Both the position numbers and the translations under genes were made by a program. Positions 1 to 8,695 of a DNA stretch of 64,000 nucleotides are shown piece by piece; the stretch's first letter is position 1; the number at the start of each line of letters is the position of its first letter. Source of the DNA: Burkholderiales bacterium GJ-E10 (GTDB lineage: Bacteria; Pseudomonadota; Gammaproteobacteria; Burkholderiales; Burkholderiaceae_F); contig AP014683.1 in the NCBI GenBank assembly GCA_000828975.1, forward strand, positions 1,473,700 through 1,537,699, given 5' to 3'. The notes under the pieces are model-generated. The model ran no database searches. It was not told where the DNA came from and worked only from the letters and a program-made list of their open reading frames with translations.

Positions 1-339
1 GAATTCGACGATCTGCTGGCGCTGCTGCGGGAGCATGCCGCGACGCGGGACGAAGCCAACGACTGGCTCGCCCACTGCATCGCATCGGCTGCAATGGGCG
101 AAATGCACCTTTGGCAGGACATGGGACTCCCCGGGCGCGCCCTGTTGTCCGACCTCTTTTTCAACTACTTCCCCACGCTTGCGGCCGGCAATACCGGCGA
201 CATGAAGTGGAAGAAATACCTGTACCGCGAACTTTGCGAACGGGCCGGAATCCGGGTCTGCCGCTCGCCGCGCTGCGACGACTGCCCCGACCGCGCACGG
301 TGTTTCGGCCCTGAGGAAGCGGTCGCGGACGCGGCGTGA
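1..339 (+). CDS. nifQ: NifQ, C-terminal part (5' end outside window)
   Basis: The reading frame is open from the first base, so only the C-terminal 112 residues are present. NifQ is a Mo-Fe-S protein that supplies molybdenum to the FeMo-cofactor assembly site NifEN/NifH in the cytoplasm. The identifying signature is the C-terminal cysteine cluster C-x4-C-x2-C-x5-C (CRSPRCDDCPDRARC), preceded by the MKWKKYLYRELCERAG stretch typical of the family. It is followed on the same strand by a receiver-like gene and a broken globin gene. The call is firm; the true start cannot be given. Confidence 0.93.
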   Translation, partial: EFDDLLALLREHAATRDEANDWLAHCIASAAMGEMHLWQDMGLPGRALLSDLFFNYFPTLAAGNTGDMKWKKYLYRELCERAGIRVCRSPRCDDCPDRARCFGPEEAVADAA

Positions 340-476
340 CGAGGTTCATATTGCCTTGGGCACATTGCTGGCGTTGACGCCATCCGAACCGCGCCACCGC
401 CAGACTGCAGTTTATGAGGCAAAAAGACGATTTCTTACCATGTCTCGGAAGGGACATTCAACGGGACGAAACCAGT

Positions 477-902
477 ATGCAAATCGGCGTGGACGCACAA
501 CGGGCGGTGGAGAATCGGCGGGTATTCGTGATCGACGAGAGCGAAATCGACCGCGCCGCCCTGCAATTCATGCTCGCCGACGAAAACGAAACCCACGAAT
601 TCGCCAGCGTCCAGGCCGCCTTGGAAAAGGGCGAGGCATGGCCGCCGGACCTGGCCTTGATCGGAACCTCAGTCACGGGCAAGGGTGGCGCCGCGCTGTT
701 GCATCGCCTGCGCGCGACCTGGCCCGGGATCAAGATCCTGGTCGTCAGCGAAACGGCTGACATCGCCGGCATCGCGGCGGCCAAGGCCGCCGGAGCGGAT
801 GATGCGCTCGCCCGGCCCTTCAAGCTCGAGACCGTGCGGCGCAAAGTGGACCGCCTGCTTGGCCGCCCGGTGGAACTGCGGATTTCGGTAGTCGAGCGAT
901 GA
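477..902 (+). CDS. Degenerate response-regulator receiver domain protein
   Basis: This is a 141-residue single-domain protein with a CheY-like fold pattern: the acidic pair is DE at residues 20-21, beta-3 is DLALIGT at 58-64, and there are VVSE and ARPF segments near the end. The phospho-acceptor aspartate position is glycine (G63), and the usual lysine of the KPF motif is arginine. Classical phosphorylation is therefore unlikely, and it may act as a phosphorylation-independent adaptor (inference). There is no output domain. The ATG at 477 is chosen because the conserved beta-1 strand begins 15 residues after it; an in-frame ATG at 414 would add 21 unconserved residues. It lies downstream of nifQ and its stop overlaps the next ATG (ATGA). 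Confidence 0.72.
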   Translation: MQIGVDAQRAVENRRVFVIDESEIDRAALQFMLADENETHEFASVQAALEKGEAWPPDLALIGTSVTGKGGAALLHRLRATWPGIKILVVSETADIAGIAAAKAAGADDALARPFKLETVRRKVDRLLGRPVELRISVVER

Positions 903-1220
903 CTGCCGAACCGCCGCCAGGCGACGCCGAAGTCGAGCGCCCCCCGCACGGCGCGGCACCCGGCCGATCTGCGGGAATCGCAGAACGTCTTGTACAAATA
1001 TCTGGTCGGCTGGCTCGGTGGCCCACCGCTCTACGTGGCCGAACGCGGCAGTCCACGGCTGCGTCAACGGCACCAGGCGTTCGCCATCGGCGATCACGAG
1101 CGCGACGCCTGGATGCATTGCATGCGCCTTGCTCTGGAGCGGCACGTTTCCGATGGCGCGCTGCGCGAAGAGATCCTTCAGGCCCTGCTCAAGACGGCAA
1201 GTTTCCTGCGTAACCGGTAG
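899..1220 (+). pseudogene. Broken group II truncated hemoglobin gene
   Basis: An ATG at 899 overlaps the previous stop (ATGA) and begins MTAEPPPGD, which resembles the start of group II truncated hemoglobins. The recognisable globin C-terminal half lies one frame over. From about 957 to 1220 it reads HPADLRES, then YKYLVGWLGGPPLY, then RHQAFAIG and ERDAWMHCMRLAL, which are the helix E-F loop, proximal region and helices G-H of the family. Helices A to E (roughly 40 residues) are missing and the two parts are in different frames. This looks like an internal deletion plus frame change. A short TTG-initiated product (990-1220) is possible but would not make a complete heme pocket. Confidence 0.68.
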
Positions 1221-1326
1221 ATCGACGCAGGAGTCAACAAATTTGGCGCCGGTATTCGGCTACCGGCGCGCCTACCGCCGAAATTGACATGGAAAGCACG
1301 GGAACCCTAGAAGGCCCGTCGCCGTC

Positions 1327-2172
1327 TTACAAGACTGTCGCCGTTGACTGACCGGCAAATTCGGCGCTGAATGCCTCCAGCGTCATATCGATGCGCGCGA
1401 TATTCTGCTCGGCGAGGAAGCGTGCTTCGTTGCGGGTAAGGTTGCCCGGCAGCACCGCCCAGTGCCGGTCGGATGAACGCTTCATGATCTGCCGCGCGAA
1501 GCTGCGCTGCAACTGATCGTTGAAGCGGCAACCCAGGAACAGGAAGCTGCGCCCGGAGCGCAATTCCCGCACCCGCGGCGGTATCGGCGTCTGGATGTCG
1601 ATCTCCGTCAGGACCTCGACGAAATCGGTGTCCGAAACCAGAAAGTTCCCGGCGGGCGAAACGCCGCCCAACGGCTTGTAGAGCAGCGTGCACCAGTCCG
1701 CCGCCGCCTCGCTGTCCACCGCGGTGCCCGCGGCGTCGAAGGTGCCGGTCCAGGTGCCGAAGTGCTCGGACTGCGACAGTCCCTGGATCTGGCCCCAGGA
1801 AGCGCGCGACGCCAATGCGGCCTCGGTGGCGTTGTCATACCAGGTATCGACGATCAACGGCAGAAGCGGCTGGGCGCAGATGCGGCGGTGCAAAGCCGAG
1901 GGCGCCACCGCCGCCGCGAAATTGGCTCGCATGAGCGCAACGATCGTCTTGCGGTGCTTGAAATTCTCGATGAACTGCGCGGCCGCAGTCAAACGATTGC
2001 GGATCTTGTGCGGCACTGCCACCTTTTGCGTGATCGCCGCGGCGAGATCCTCGGGGGTGGCCGGAACCGGCGAGCCGCCCGGAACGAGCGCCAGCATGCC
2101 GGACCCGAGGTAGGGGATCACCGTGCCGGCGGCCAGACCTGCCCGGATGTCGCTCAAAAAAGAGTCGCTCAT
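1327..2172 (-). CDS. SIR2-like domain protein of the nifB operon
   Basis: This 281-residue protein opens with an IPYLGSGML segment at residues 19-27, the NAD-binding-type GAG/GSG loop of the SIR2-like superfamily. The C-terminal part has the FLFLGCRFND and HWAVLPG strands seen in stand-alone SIR2-like proteins. Canonical deacetylase zinc cysteines are not apparent, so NAD binding or hydrolysis is more likely than sirtuin deacetylation (inference). It is the last gene of the leftward nifB operon and converges on the broken globin gene. Its role in nitrogen fixation is not established; metabolic sensing is a guess from context. Confidence 0.62.
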   Translation of the reverse strand: MSDSFLSDIRAGLAAGTVIPYLGSGMLALVPGGSPVPATPEDLAAAITQKVAVPHKIRNRLTAAAQFIENFKHRKTIVALMRANFAAAVAPSALHRRICAQPLLPLIVDTWYDNATEAALASRASWGQIQGLSQSEHFGTWTGTFDAAGTAVDSEAAADWCTLLYKPLGGVSPAGNFLVSDTDFVEVLTEIDIQTPIPPRVRELRSGRSFLFLGCRFNDQLQRSFARQIMKRSSDRHWAVLPGNLTRNEARFLAEQNIARIDMTLEAFSAEFAGQSTATVL

Positions 2173-2233
2173 GAACCTATTCCTCGTTGCTGGGATTCCG
2201 ATGTTCCGGCATTAGCGCCCGGGTTTCGCAAAT

Positions 2234-2605
2234 TCATTGCCAGAAGATCCGCTTGGGATCCTCGTTGAGCATTCCGAGCAGCTCGTGCAGTCGCCCTTGC
2301 CCCTGGGGTACCCACAACTGCGCGGCGTGGTTTCTTGCGTACAAGCGCCACTGTTCCTGCGCGGCGTCGTACTCGAAGCGCGCAATATCGATCTTGCCGC
2401 CGGCCCGGTCGATATTGCGTGAGCAGCACGGACTCACGACGCGATAGCCGCTAGGTTCGGGCGTCACCTCGGGCGAGACATAGCGGTACCGCGTACGCCG
2501 CGCCAGCGCGCGCAGGATTCTGCGACGATCCAACTCATTGGGATGGCGCTGCGATGGACCGGGCCCGGACGCCATCGAGGCGAGAATGGCGGAAGAAGCT
2601 TGCAT
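2234..2605 (-). CDS. Conserved hypothetical protein of the nifB operon
   Basis: A 123-residue soluble protein that I do not recognise firmly. The visible landmarks are an arginine-rich segment RRILRALARRTRYRYVSPEV, a VVSPCCSRNID cysteine pair, and a C-terminal WRLYARNHAAQLWVPQ ... NEDPKRIFWQ stretch that vaguely recalls DUF3024 proteins. The start at 2605 is chosen because the longer frame to 2773 overlaps the neighbouring nifZ-like gene in another frame and carries no sensible N-terminus. It sits between the NifZ-like and SIR2-like genes in a sigma-54 controlled operon, so co-expression with nifB is expected. Confidence 0.55.
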   Translation of the reverse strand: MQASSAILASMASGPGPSQRHPNELDRRRILRALARRTRYRYVSPEVTPEPSGYRVVSPCCSRNIDRAGGKIDIARFEYDAAQEQWRLYARNHAAQLWVPQGQGRLHELLGMLNEDPKRIFWQ

Positions 2606-2630
2606 GGTTCTCAAGGCGACGCCGGCTTGC

Positions 2631-2873
2631 TCAGAGCGCACCAATCTCCTCTTCCAGGCAACCCACCACCCGCCCGTTGCCAAAGGCCACGAGATAGATG
2701 GGAATGTTCCCCTCGACCATGGTTCCCACCCGGACGATCTCCCCCTGCGCACCCTCGGCCGCGAGCGGTTCATCGGCCGCGCAGTCCGGGTAGGAGCCGT
2801 CGTTGACGAGTTCCTTCAATGCGATCACCGGCTGACCCCACTGATATTTCGCAGTTCTCAGATCGGGATTCAA
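2631..2873 (-). CDS. NifZ-family small protein (first of two)
   Basis: This 80-residue protein shows the NifZ fold signature: a YQWGQPVIALKELVNDGSYP beta-rich start, then GEIVRVGTMVEGNIPIYLVAF and GRVVGCLEEEI, matching the G-x-V-x-x-VGT...IY.V.F and VGCxxxEL pattern of the family. NifZ assists maturation of the P-cluster in the MoFe protein. A second, longer NifZ-family gene lies at 22491-22859. Its ATG overlaps the stop of the LRV gene (ATGA), which indicates translational coupling. Specialisation between the two NifZ paralogues is an inference. Confidence 0.72.
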   Translation of the reverse strand: MNPDLRTAKYQWGQPVIALKELVNDGSYPDCAADEPLAAEGAQGEIVRVGTMVEGNIPIYLVAFGNGRVVGCLEEEIGAL

Positions 2874-3691
2874 TTGCAGCCCTCCAATACCTGGAATTGT
2901 TTCGTGGATTCGCCCGTCGGGCGAGGCATGAGACGGGCACGCGCGACCGCTGCCACCGCCTCTTCCGGGTCGGCCAGGAGAGCACCGAGATCCCGTGGCG
3001 GCAGACGCTGAGCCACCTCGTAGCGCACCCGCCAGTCCGCGTCCTGGATCAGGCGATCGAGCAGGCCGGGCGGCAGGCGCTGCGCGACGATCGCGCGCAC
3101 CGCGGGGTCCGGATCGCGGACCATCGACAAAAGCGCCGGCGCCTCGAGGCGGCGCGCCACGGCCATCCGCACCTGGTCATCGGAATCGTTGGCCATGCGG
3201 CTCAACAGGGACAGCGGAAGACGCTTGGCTACCTGGACCCGCACGTAGTAGTCGGGGTCGTCGATCATGCGCGGAAGGCTTCCCGGCGGCAGTCGCAAGG
3301 CGACGCGGATACGCACCTCGCGATGCGGGTCATTGGCCAGCTTCTCGAGGCTGCTGCCGGGAAGCCGCTGCACGGCGCTCCAGCGCACCGTTTCATCGGG
3401 ATCGCCCAGCATCCGTTCCAAAAGAAAGACATCGGCATGACGGGCCGCGATGGCCCGCACCTCGAAATAGGGATGCTCCAAGGCTTCGTTGGCCACCGTC
3501 GGATTCCAGTCGAAGAATCGTTCGATGCGCTTGGCATACCGGTCGGCCACGCAGGCGTGGCCCAGCTGGCACAGACCGCGCGCTCGCAGCGCGGCGTGGG
3601 CGCAGCCCGAGCAGTCGACCGCACGGCCTTGCCAGTCGACCGATTCGAACGGCTCATCGTCGACACCGGGCCGATCGAGGACTTTGGGCAT
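2870..3691 (-). CDS. Leucine-rich-repeat-variant (LRV) Fe-S protein
   Basis: A 273-residue protein with an N-terminal cysteine cluster (CSGC, then CQLGHAC at about residues 28-46), the likely 4Fe-4S ligand set. It is followed by tandem 24-residue repeats of the type VR-x-x-VA-x-RLP-x-x-x-L-x-x-L-x-x-DPDxx. This architecture matches the LRV protein found beside nif genes in Azotobacter vinelandii. The repeats form a solenoid, but no reaction is known. ATG 3691 with an upstream GGGAG is preferred to the GTG at 3694. The gene is in the nifB operon between the HesB-like and NifZ-like genes. Confidence 0.85.
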   Translation of the reverse strand: MPKVLDRPGVDDEPFESVDWQGRAVDCSGCAHAALRARGLCQLGHACVADRYAKRIERFFDWNPTVANEALEHPYFEVRAIAARHADVFLLERMLGDPDETVRWSAVQRLPGSSLEKLANDPHREVRIRVALRLPPGSLPRMIDDPDYYVRVQVAKRLPLSLLSRMANDSDDQVRMAVARRLEAPALLSMVRDPDPAVRAIVAQRLPPGLLDRLIQDADWRVRYEVAQRLPPRDLGALLADPEEAVAAVARARLMPRPTGESTKQFQVLEGCN

Positions 3692-3721
3692 CACGGCTCC
3701 CGACGCCTTGTCCGCGTCCCG

Positions 3722-4102
3722 TCAGGACCGGCGGCCGATGCTGGAAACGCTCACCGTCGCCACCACGGCCGGATTGGCCGAGTGACTCGTACCGCAGGCG
3801 CTGCCGGGCGCGGCCTTGGGATCGAAGAAGGTCAGGCCGGCGCTCACCGCGGTTTCGGCGAAATCCACCGTATGCCCCTCGAGCAGCAGGCGACTCTGGG
3901 CCGGCAAAAACAGCTTGAGTCCGTTGACATCCAATGTGGCATCGCCCGGACGAGGCTCCGATTCCACATTGAATTCCGAGCTGTATCCGGAACAGCCGCC
4001 CGGGCTTACCGTCAGGCGGAAGCCCGCCGACGGACCGGCGCCGCCGAACCGGACCATGCGACGCATGAATCGCTCCGCGGCGGGGGTTATGGTGATGTTC
4101 AT
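3722..4102 (-). CDS. HesB/IscA-family nif accessory protein (IscA-nif type)
   Basis: A 126-residue A-type Fe-S carrier-like protein. The N-terminal half has FRLTVSPGGCSGYSSEF, the first conserved cysteine region of HesB/IscA/NifIscA. The canonical C-terminal CGC pair is reduced to GSACGTSH, so only one of the two cysteines remains. This is characteristic of some nif-associated HesB-like proteins and may alter cluster binding. It lies directly downstream of fdxN in the nifB operon. A truncated homologue of its first 45 residues is present at 24825-24971, next to a second fdxN copy. Confidence 0.82.
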   Translation of the reverse strand: MNITITPAAERFMRRMVRFGGAGPSAGFRLTVSPGGCSGYSSEFNVESEPRPGDATLDVNGLKLFLPAQSRLLLEGHTVDFAETAVSAGLTFFDPKAAPGSACGTSHSANPAVVATVSVSSIGRRS

Positions 4103-4113
4103 GGGGTCCGTCC

Positions 4114-4338
4114 TCAAGCCGGTGCCTGGTAGCGTGGATAGGATTTGTCGATGACGCAGGTATTCTCAACCGGACACACCGCGACGCACTGCGGCTCGTC
4201 GAAGTGGCCGATGCACTCGGTGCACTTCTTGGGATCGATGATGAACGTGCCGTTCTTCTCACGGATCGCGACGTTGGGACACTCAGGCTCGCACGCCGAA
4301 CAGGCCGTGCACTGCGAAGCGATGATCTTGTAGGCCAA
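4114..4338 (-). CDS. fdxN: FdxN-type 2[4Fe-4S] ferredoxin, copy 1
   Basis: A 74-residue ferredoxin with two cluster motifs: C-x2-C-x2-C-x3-C-P at [12 protein letters not shown], then C-x2-C ... C-x3-CP at [18 protein letters not shown]. It probably donates electrons to NifB or carries them to nitrogenase maturation. The start is a TTG at 4338: AAGGAAA lies six bases upstream and the encoded MAYKIIASQ matches the MPYKIIASQ start of the second copy at 25016-25240. It is co-transcribed with nifB. Confidence 0.9.
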   Translation of the reverse strand: MAYKIIASQCTACSACEPECPNVAIREKNGTFIIDPKKCTECIGHFDEPQCVAVCPVENTCVIDKSYPRYQAPA

Positions 4339-4364
4339 GATGGTTTCCTTTTCGATTTGAAGAA

Positions 4365-5936
4365 TCACGCCGCGGCGATGTAGGCGCCCTGCCGGATATC
4401 GGCATCCCCCCGCGGCGTGTGCACGATCTCGCCCGCGGCGACCTTGCCCACGTATTCGCGGAAATACGCCATCGCCGACTGCTCTATGTACGCATGGGCA
4501 TATTTGTCGACCGGATCGATGCCGGCCTTCTTGAGATCGTCCCGCGGACAGTTGCCGATCTTGGCGACAAACACGGCGTGGCAATCGTTGATCGCGCGGA
4601 TCACGGTCTCGAGCGTCTCTTCCTCGCCATAACCGCCCTGGCAATAGTGGTCCACCCGACGGTGGCCGACGAACTTGCTGCCCTCGGCGCCGATCTCATA
4701 TATCTGGAATTCGCTGGCGTGGCCGAAATGTTCGTTGATCCGGCCGTGGCCTTTGGTGGCAACCGCGACCAGCATGCGAATGCCCTGCGCGGCAGCCAGT
4801 TGCGCAAGCTGCTCCTGTTCGTCCTTCTTGGCGGCCACGGTCGCCTGGCGCTCGATCTCGACGGCTTCCTGATAGGCCTTGCGCGACTTGGCGTCGTACG
4901 TGACCTCCATCGCATCGATCTTGTCAGTGGAGAATTCCGCGCTTCGGTCCTCGCCGAGCAAGCCGACCGCGTCGGCGCGGCACTGCCGGCAGTGCCGCAT
5001 CATGTTCATTTCGCCCTCGCAGGCGTCTTGCAGCGCCTTGAGTTCCTGGGCCGTCGGGCCGCGCTGGCCGTTGAGGCCGAACACGGTGCCGTGCTCCGGT
5101 GCCGAGATCAGCGGCATGATGTTGTGCAGGAAGGCTCCCCGCGATTTCACTGCGCGATTGACCTCGACCAGGTGCTGGTCGTTGATGCCGGGAATCATCA
5201 CCGAGTTGACCTTGCACAAGATCTTGCGCTCCGTGAGCATCTCCAGCCCCTGCATCTGGCGCTCGGTGAGGATGCGTGCCGCATCGATGCCGGTATAGCG
5301 CTTGTTGCGATAGTAGATCCACGGGTAGATGTGCTGACCGATCTCCGGATCGATCATGTTCACGGTGATCGTCACGTGATCGACGTTGTAGCGGGCGATC
5401 GTGTCGACGTGATCGGGCAGGGTCAGGCCGTTGGTGGACAGGCACAGCTTGATGTCAGGCGCCGACTGCGAAATGAGCTCGAAGGTCTTGAAGGTCTTGG
5501 CCGGATTGGCCAACGGATCACCGGGCCCGGCGATGCCCAGCACGGTCATCTGCGGTATCGCGGAAGCGACCGCAAGCACCTTTTTCGCGGCCTGTTCCGG
5601 GGTGAGCTTTTCGCTGACCACGCCCGGGCGGGATTCATTGGCGCAGTCGTACTTGCGATTGCAGTAGTTGCACTGGATGTTGCATGCCGGGGCCACCGCC
5701 ACGTGCATGCGGGCATAGTGGTGGTGGGCTTCCTCGCTGTAGCAGGGGTGGTTTTTCACCTTCTCCCAAACTTCGGGATCCATGTCCTGCGGCCCGTCCG
5801 AAGAGCCGCAACTGGCCTTTCCCGATCCACCGCTGGTGCCGCAGCCCTTGTGTTCGGCCACCTGGTCGAGCAATCGCTTCAACGGGGTAACCGGCTTGAC
5901 CTGGTCAACGCCCACGTATGCGGTTTTCGGCTGCAC
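4365..5936 (-). CDS. nifB: NifB, FeMo-cofactor precursor synthase
   Basis: NifB is the radical-SAM enzyme that builds NifB-co, the 8Fe-9S-C core of FeMo-cofactor. The C-x3-C-x2-C SAM motif (CNIQCNYC) lies about 85 residues in, followed by [12 protein letters not shown]. The C-terminal 110 residues form the NifX-like cofactor-binding domain ([18 protein letters not shown]). I chose the GTG at 5936: AGGGGA stands four bases upstream, and the -24/-12 promoter at 5990-6005 predicts a transcript starting close to 5979. The in-frame ATG at 5978 would therefore be almost leaderless; the ATG would add 14 residues. Confidence 0.96.
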   Translation of the reverse strand: MQPKTAYVGVDQVKPVTPLKRLLDQVAEHKGCGTSGGSGKASCGSSDGPQDMDPEVWEKVKNHPCYSEEAHHHYARMHVAVAPACNIQCNYCNRKYDCANESRPGVVSEKLTPEQAAKKVLAVASAIPQMTVLGIAGPGDPLANPAKTFKTFELISQSAPDIKLCLSTNGLTLPDHVDTIARYNVDHVTITVNMIDPEIGQHIYPWIYYRNKRYTGIDAARILTERQMQGLEMLTERKILCKVNSVMIPGINDQHLVEVNRAVKSRGAFLHNIMPLISAPEHGTVFGLNGQRGPTAQELKALQDACEGEMNMMRHCRQCRADAVGLLGEDRSAEFSTDKIDAMEVTYDAKSRKAYQEAVEIERQATVAAKKDEQEQLAQLAAAQGIRMLVAVATKGHGRINEHFGHASEFQIYEIGAEGSKFVGHRRVDHYCQGGYGEEETLETVIRAINDCHAVFVAKIGNCPRDDLKKAGIDPVDKYAHAYIEQSAMAYFREYVGKVAAGEIVHTPRGDADIRQGAYIAAA

Positions 5937-5989
5937 GGCATCCCCTGTGGTGTTCCGGGCTCCCCAAGAGCCCGCCATGCCCTGGAGCT

Positions 5990-6005
5990 AGCCAGAACCG
6001 TGCCA
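5990..6005 (-). promoter_or_regulatory. Sigma-54 (-24/-12) promoter of the nifB operon
   Basis: Read on the minus strand this is TGGCAC-GGTTC-TGGCT: a perfect -24 element, correct 5-base spacer and a -12 GC with one mismatch to TTGCT. The identical 16-mer recurs at 25433-25448 upstream of the second fdxN. Confidence 0.82.
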
Positions 6006-6100
6006 GCCGCGCAAGTTTCGCAAAATCAAGACGATGCGGAGAATTTGTCGGTTGAGGGGATGTCAACTTCGCGACGTACCGGTCGGGACTGTAGGAAACC

Positions 6101-6116
6101 TGTCGCCAACGCGACA
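6101..6116. promoter_or_regulatory. NifA upstream activator site (nifB / iscS)
   Basis: TGT-CGCCAACGCG-ACA fits the TGT-N10-ACA NifA site exactly. It lies about 96 bp upstream of the nifB -24 element and about 87 bp upstream of the iscS -24 element, so one site could serve both divergent promoters. Confidence 0.72.
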
Positions 6117-6202
6117 AAGGACGACAACGCGCTCCGGGGCAATTGCCGCGCGCAACCTGGTTTTCCTTTTCCCTCAAAGCGTTGTGGCGGTTGTCGCGCA
6201 GT

Positions 6203-6218
6203 TGGCCTGCTCTTTGCG
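6203..6218 (+). promoter_or_regulatory. Probable sigma-54 promoter of iscS-iscU-...-fdx
   Basis: TGGCCT-GCTCT-TTGCG keeps the invariant -24 GG and -12 GC with correct spacing. It ends 59 bp before the iscS ATG. It places the isc-type cluster under NifA/sigma-54 control. Confidence 0.66.
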
Positions 6219-6277
6219 TGTGACCGGGGGTGCGCTGCCGGTTCGTGTCGACCCGACGCGGCGCATCTGGAGCGCCC

Positions 6278-7489
6278 ATGCAAATACTGCCGATCTACCT
6301 CGACCACTCCGCCACGACACCGGTGGATCCGCGCGTCGCCACAAAGATGATTCCGTTCCTTACGGAGGATTTCGGCAATCCGGCGAGCCGCTCGCACGTC
6401 TTCGGATGGGCCGCCAATACGGCGGTCGAGGAGGCACGCGCCGAAGTGGCCGCGCTGATCGGGGCGGAATCCCGCGAAATTGTCTGGACCTCGGGCGCCA
6501 CGGAATCGAACAATCTGGCGATCAAGGGCGCCGCCCACTTCCTGCGTGACAAAGGCAAGCACCTGATCACCCTGGCAACCGAACACAAATCCGTTCTCGA
6601 CACCATGCGCGAGCTCGAGCGCGAAGGCTTCGAGGTGACCTATCTCGGCGTGAACCGCGACGGCTTGATCGATCCGGCGCGGCTTGCGGCGGCCATCCGT
6701 CCCGACACCACGCTCGTGTCCGCGATGTACGTCAATAACGAGATCGGCGTCATACAGGACATACCGGCTCTGGGCGAGGTCTGCCGTACACACGGCGCGC
6801 TCTTCCACGTCGACGCCGCCCAGGCCACGGGCAAGGTGCAGATCGACCTCGCCGCACTGCCGGTGGACCTGATGTCGCTTTCCGCCCATAAGACCTATGG
6901 TCCCAAGGGAATCGGCGCCCTTTACGTGCGCCGCAAACCCCGCGTGCGCCTCGAAGCGCAGATGCATGGTGGCGGCCACGAGCGCGGCATGCGCTCCGGC
7001 ACCCTTGCAACGCATCAGATCGTGGGCATGGGCGAGGCGTATCGCATTGCCCGCCTGGACATGGCCGAGGAAGGCGATCGCGTCCGATTCCTGCGCGACC
7101 GCCTTCTCGCCGGGCTGCGGGAAATCCCGGCAATCCATATCAACGGCGACATGGAGCGGCGCGTCGCGCACAACCTCAATATCAGCTTCAACTTCATCGA
7201 GGGCGAATCCCTGATGATGGCGATGAAGGATATTGCCGTCTCCAGCGGATCGGCCTGTACCTCCGCAAGCCTCGAGCCGTCGTATGTCCTGAAGGCGCTG
7301 GGCCTTCCCGACGAACTCGCCCACAGCGCGATTCGCTTCAGCCTGGGGCGCGCCACGACCGTCCAGGAGATCGACACCGCGGTCCGGGTCATCAAGGAAA
7401 GCGTTCACCGCCTGCGGGAGATGTCGGCCCTGTGGGAGATGAACCAGAACGGCATCGACCTTGAAACCGTCCAGTGGGCCACACATTGA
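6278..7489 (+). CDS. iscS: Cysteine desulfurase, IscS type
   Basis: A 403-residue PLP enzyme that takes sulfur from cysteine and hands it to IscU. Landmarks are [14 protein letters not shown] at the N-terminus, [10 protein letters not shown], the PLP lysine in [12 protein letters not shown], and the catalytic loop [21 protein letters not shown]. Length and loop are those of IscS (404 aa) rather than NifS, although the gene lies inside the nif region and behind a sigma-54 promoter. It probably substitutes for NifS in supplying clusters for nitrogenase. ATG 6278 is chosen because it precedes the conserved start; the longer frame from 6230 overlaps the promoter region. Confidence 0.95.
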   Translation: MQILPIYLDHSATTPVDPRVATKMIPFLTEDFGNPASRSHVFGWAANTAVEEARAEVAALIGAESREIVWTSGATESNNLAIKGAAHFLRDKGKHLITLATEHKSVLDTMRELEREGFEVTYLGVNRDGLIDPARLAAAIRPDTTLVSAMYVNNEIGVIQDIPALGEVCRTHGALFHVDAAQATGKVQIDLAALPVDLMSLSAHKTYGPKGIGALYVRRKPRVRLEAQMHGGGHERGMRSGTLATHQIVGMGEAYRIARLDMAEEGDRVRFLRDRLLAGLREIPAIHINGDMERRVAHNLNISFNFIEGESLMMAMKDIAVSSGSACTSASLEPSYVLKALGLPDELAHSAIRFSLGRATTVQEIDTAVRVIKESVHRLREMSALWEMNQNGIDLETVQWATH

Positions 7490-7522
7490 CGCGGCACGAC
7501 CGCAACCCGTCGAAGGAAAATC

Positions 7523-7957
7523 ATGACCTATAGCGAAAAGCTCATGGATCACTACGAGAAGCCGCGCAACGTCGGCAGCTTCGACAAGGACGCCGAGGGC
7601 GTCGCCACCGGCATGGTCGGTGCTCCGGCCTGCGGCGATGTCATGAAGCTGCAGATCAAGGTGGGAAAGGACGGCGTAATCGAGGATGCGAGATTCAAGA
7701 CCTACGGTTGCGGCTCGGCGATCGCATCGTCCTCGCTGGTGACCGAATGGGTCAAAGGCAAGACCCTGGACCAGGCTTTGGCCATCAAGAATACCCACAT
7801 CGCCGAGGAACTCGCACTGCCGCCCGTGAAGATCCATTGCTCGATTCTTGCCGAGGACGCCATCCGCGCGGCGATCGCCGATTACCGCGCCAGGAACGGC
7901 GGCGGTGAGGATGCCGCGAGCGATGCGGCCTATCCGGCCTGCGCGCCGACCGCCTGA
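7523..7957 (+). CDS. iscU: Fe-S cluster scaffold protein IscU
   Basis: A 144-residue scaffold on which 2Fe-2S and 4Fe-4S clusters are assembled with IscS. The three cysteine regions are present: GAPACGDVMKLQI (with the conserved Asp), TYGCGSAIASSS, and the LPPVKIHCSILAEDAI segment that contains the HscA recognition sequence LPPVK. It follows iscS by 33 bp. Compared with E. coli IscU it carries a C-terminal tail of about 16 residues (GGGEDAASDAAYPACAPTA). No NifU is seen in the window, so this is the likely scaffold for nitrogenase. Confidence 0.95.
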   Translation: MTYSEKLMDHYEKPRNVGSFDKDAEGVATGMVGAPACGDVMKLQIKVGKDGVIEDARFKTYGCGSAIASSSLVTEWVKGKTLDQALAIKNTHIAEELALPPVKIHCSILAEDAIRAAIADYRARNGGGEDAASDAAYPACAPTA

Positions 7958-8005
7958 TTTCCGCTCCGCGAACACGTTCATCCCCTTCGTCAAAGGAATA
8001 CGCCC

Positions 8006-8356
8006 ATGACCATCACCGACACGTCGGCCAGCCCGATCTCGCTAAGCGACGACGCCTTGGCAAAAGTAAGCGATCTGATTGCCGAGGAAGGAAATCCCAA
8101 TCTGAAGCTGCGCATCTACGTAACCGGCGGCGGCTGCTCCGGGTTCCAGTACGGATTCGCCTTCGACGAAGCGGCGACCGACGACGACTTGCTCATCGAA
8201 CGCAATGGCGTCGCGGTCCTGGTCGATTCGATCAGCCTGCAGTACCCTGCCGGGGCCCAGATCGGGTATGAGGACGGCCTCGAAGGATCGCGTTTTGTCA
8301 TCAAGAACCCCAACGCCAATTCGACCTGCGGCTGCGGCAGTTCGTTTTCCGCCTAG
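8006..8356 (+). CDS. A-type Fe-S carrier, ErpA-like
   Basis: A 116-residue HesB/IscA-family protein with the three conserved cysteines: [11 protein letters not shown] and, near the end, [12 protein letters not shown]. The GFQYGF and [12 protein letters not shown] wording is that of ErpA, so it is probably a carrier delivering 4Fe-4S clusters to apo-targets. It is the first of two consecutive A-type genes in the cluster, followed 11 bp later by the IscA gene. Confidence 0.86.
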   Translation: MTITDTSASPISLSDDALAKVSDLIAEEGNPNLKLRIYVTGGGCSGFQYGFAFDEAATDDDLLIERNGVAVLVDSISLQYPAGAQIGYEDGLEGSRFVIKNPNANSTCGCGSSFSA

Positions 8357-8367
8357 AGGCACCCTAC

Positions 8368-8688
8368 ATGAGCATCACATTGACAGAGAATGCCGCGCGG
8401 CGGGTTCGCGCCCTCCTCGAAAAGCGCGGCGGAATCGGCATGCGCTTGGCCGTCAAGACCAGCGGCTGCTCCGGAATGGCCTATGCGCTCGAGTTCGCGG
8501 ATGTCGAAAGCCCGGACGACGAAAAATTCGTTAGCCATGGGGTGACGCTGCTGATCGATCCGCGCAGCCTGCCCTATCTGGCCGGTACGGAACTCGATTT
8601 CGTCCGCGAAGGCCTCAACGAAGGGTTCAAGTTCAACAACCCCAACGTCAAGAACCAGTGCGGCTGCGGCGAAAGCTTCACCGTCTGA
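8368..8688 (+). CDS. iscA: A-type Fe-S carrier IscA
   Basis: A 106-residue protein with the classical IscA layout: [13 protein letters not shown] start, [16 protein letters not shown], and the terminal [16 protein letters not shown]. It binds Fe-S clusters and passes them on in the isc pathway. It lies between the ErpA-like gene and hscA. The ATG is well supported by the match of the N-terminus to IscA. Confidence 0.92.
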   Translation: MSITLTENAARRVRALLEKRGGIGMRLAVKTSGCSGMAYALEFADVESPDDEKFVSHGVTLLIDPRSLPYLAGTELDFVREGLNEGFKFNNPNVKNQCGCGESFTV

Positions 8689-8695
8689 GAATGCC

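Noticed and set aside
4419..6350. A 643-codon frame opposite nifB
   Set aside because: It is antisense to nifB and its promoter region, with no family resemblance and shadow-type composition.
6026..7993. A 655-codon minus-strand frame
   Set aside because: It is antisense to iscS and iscU, which have unmistakable motifs and a promoter on the plus strand.
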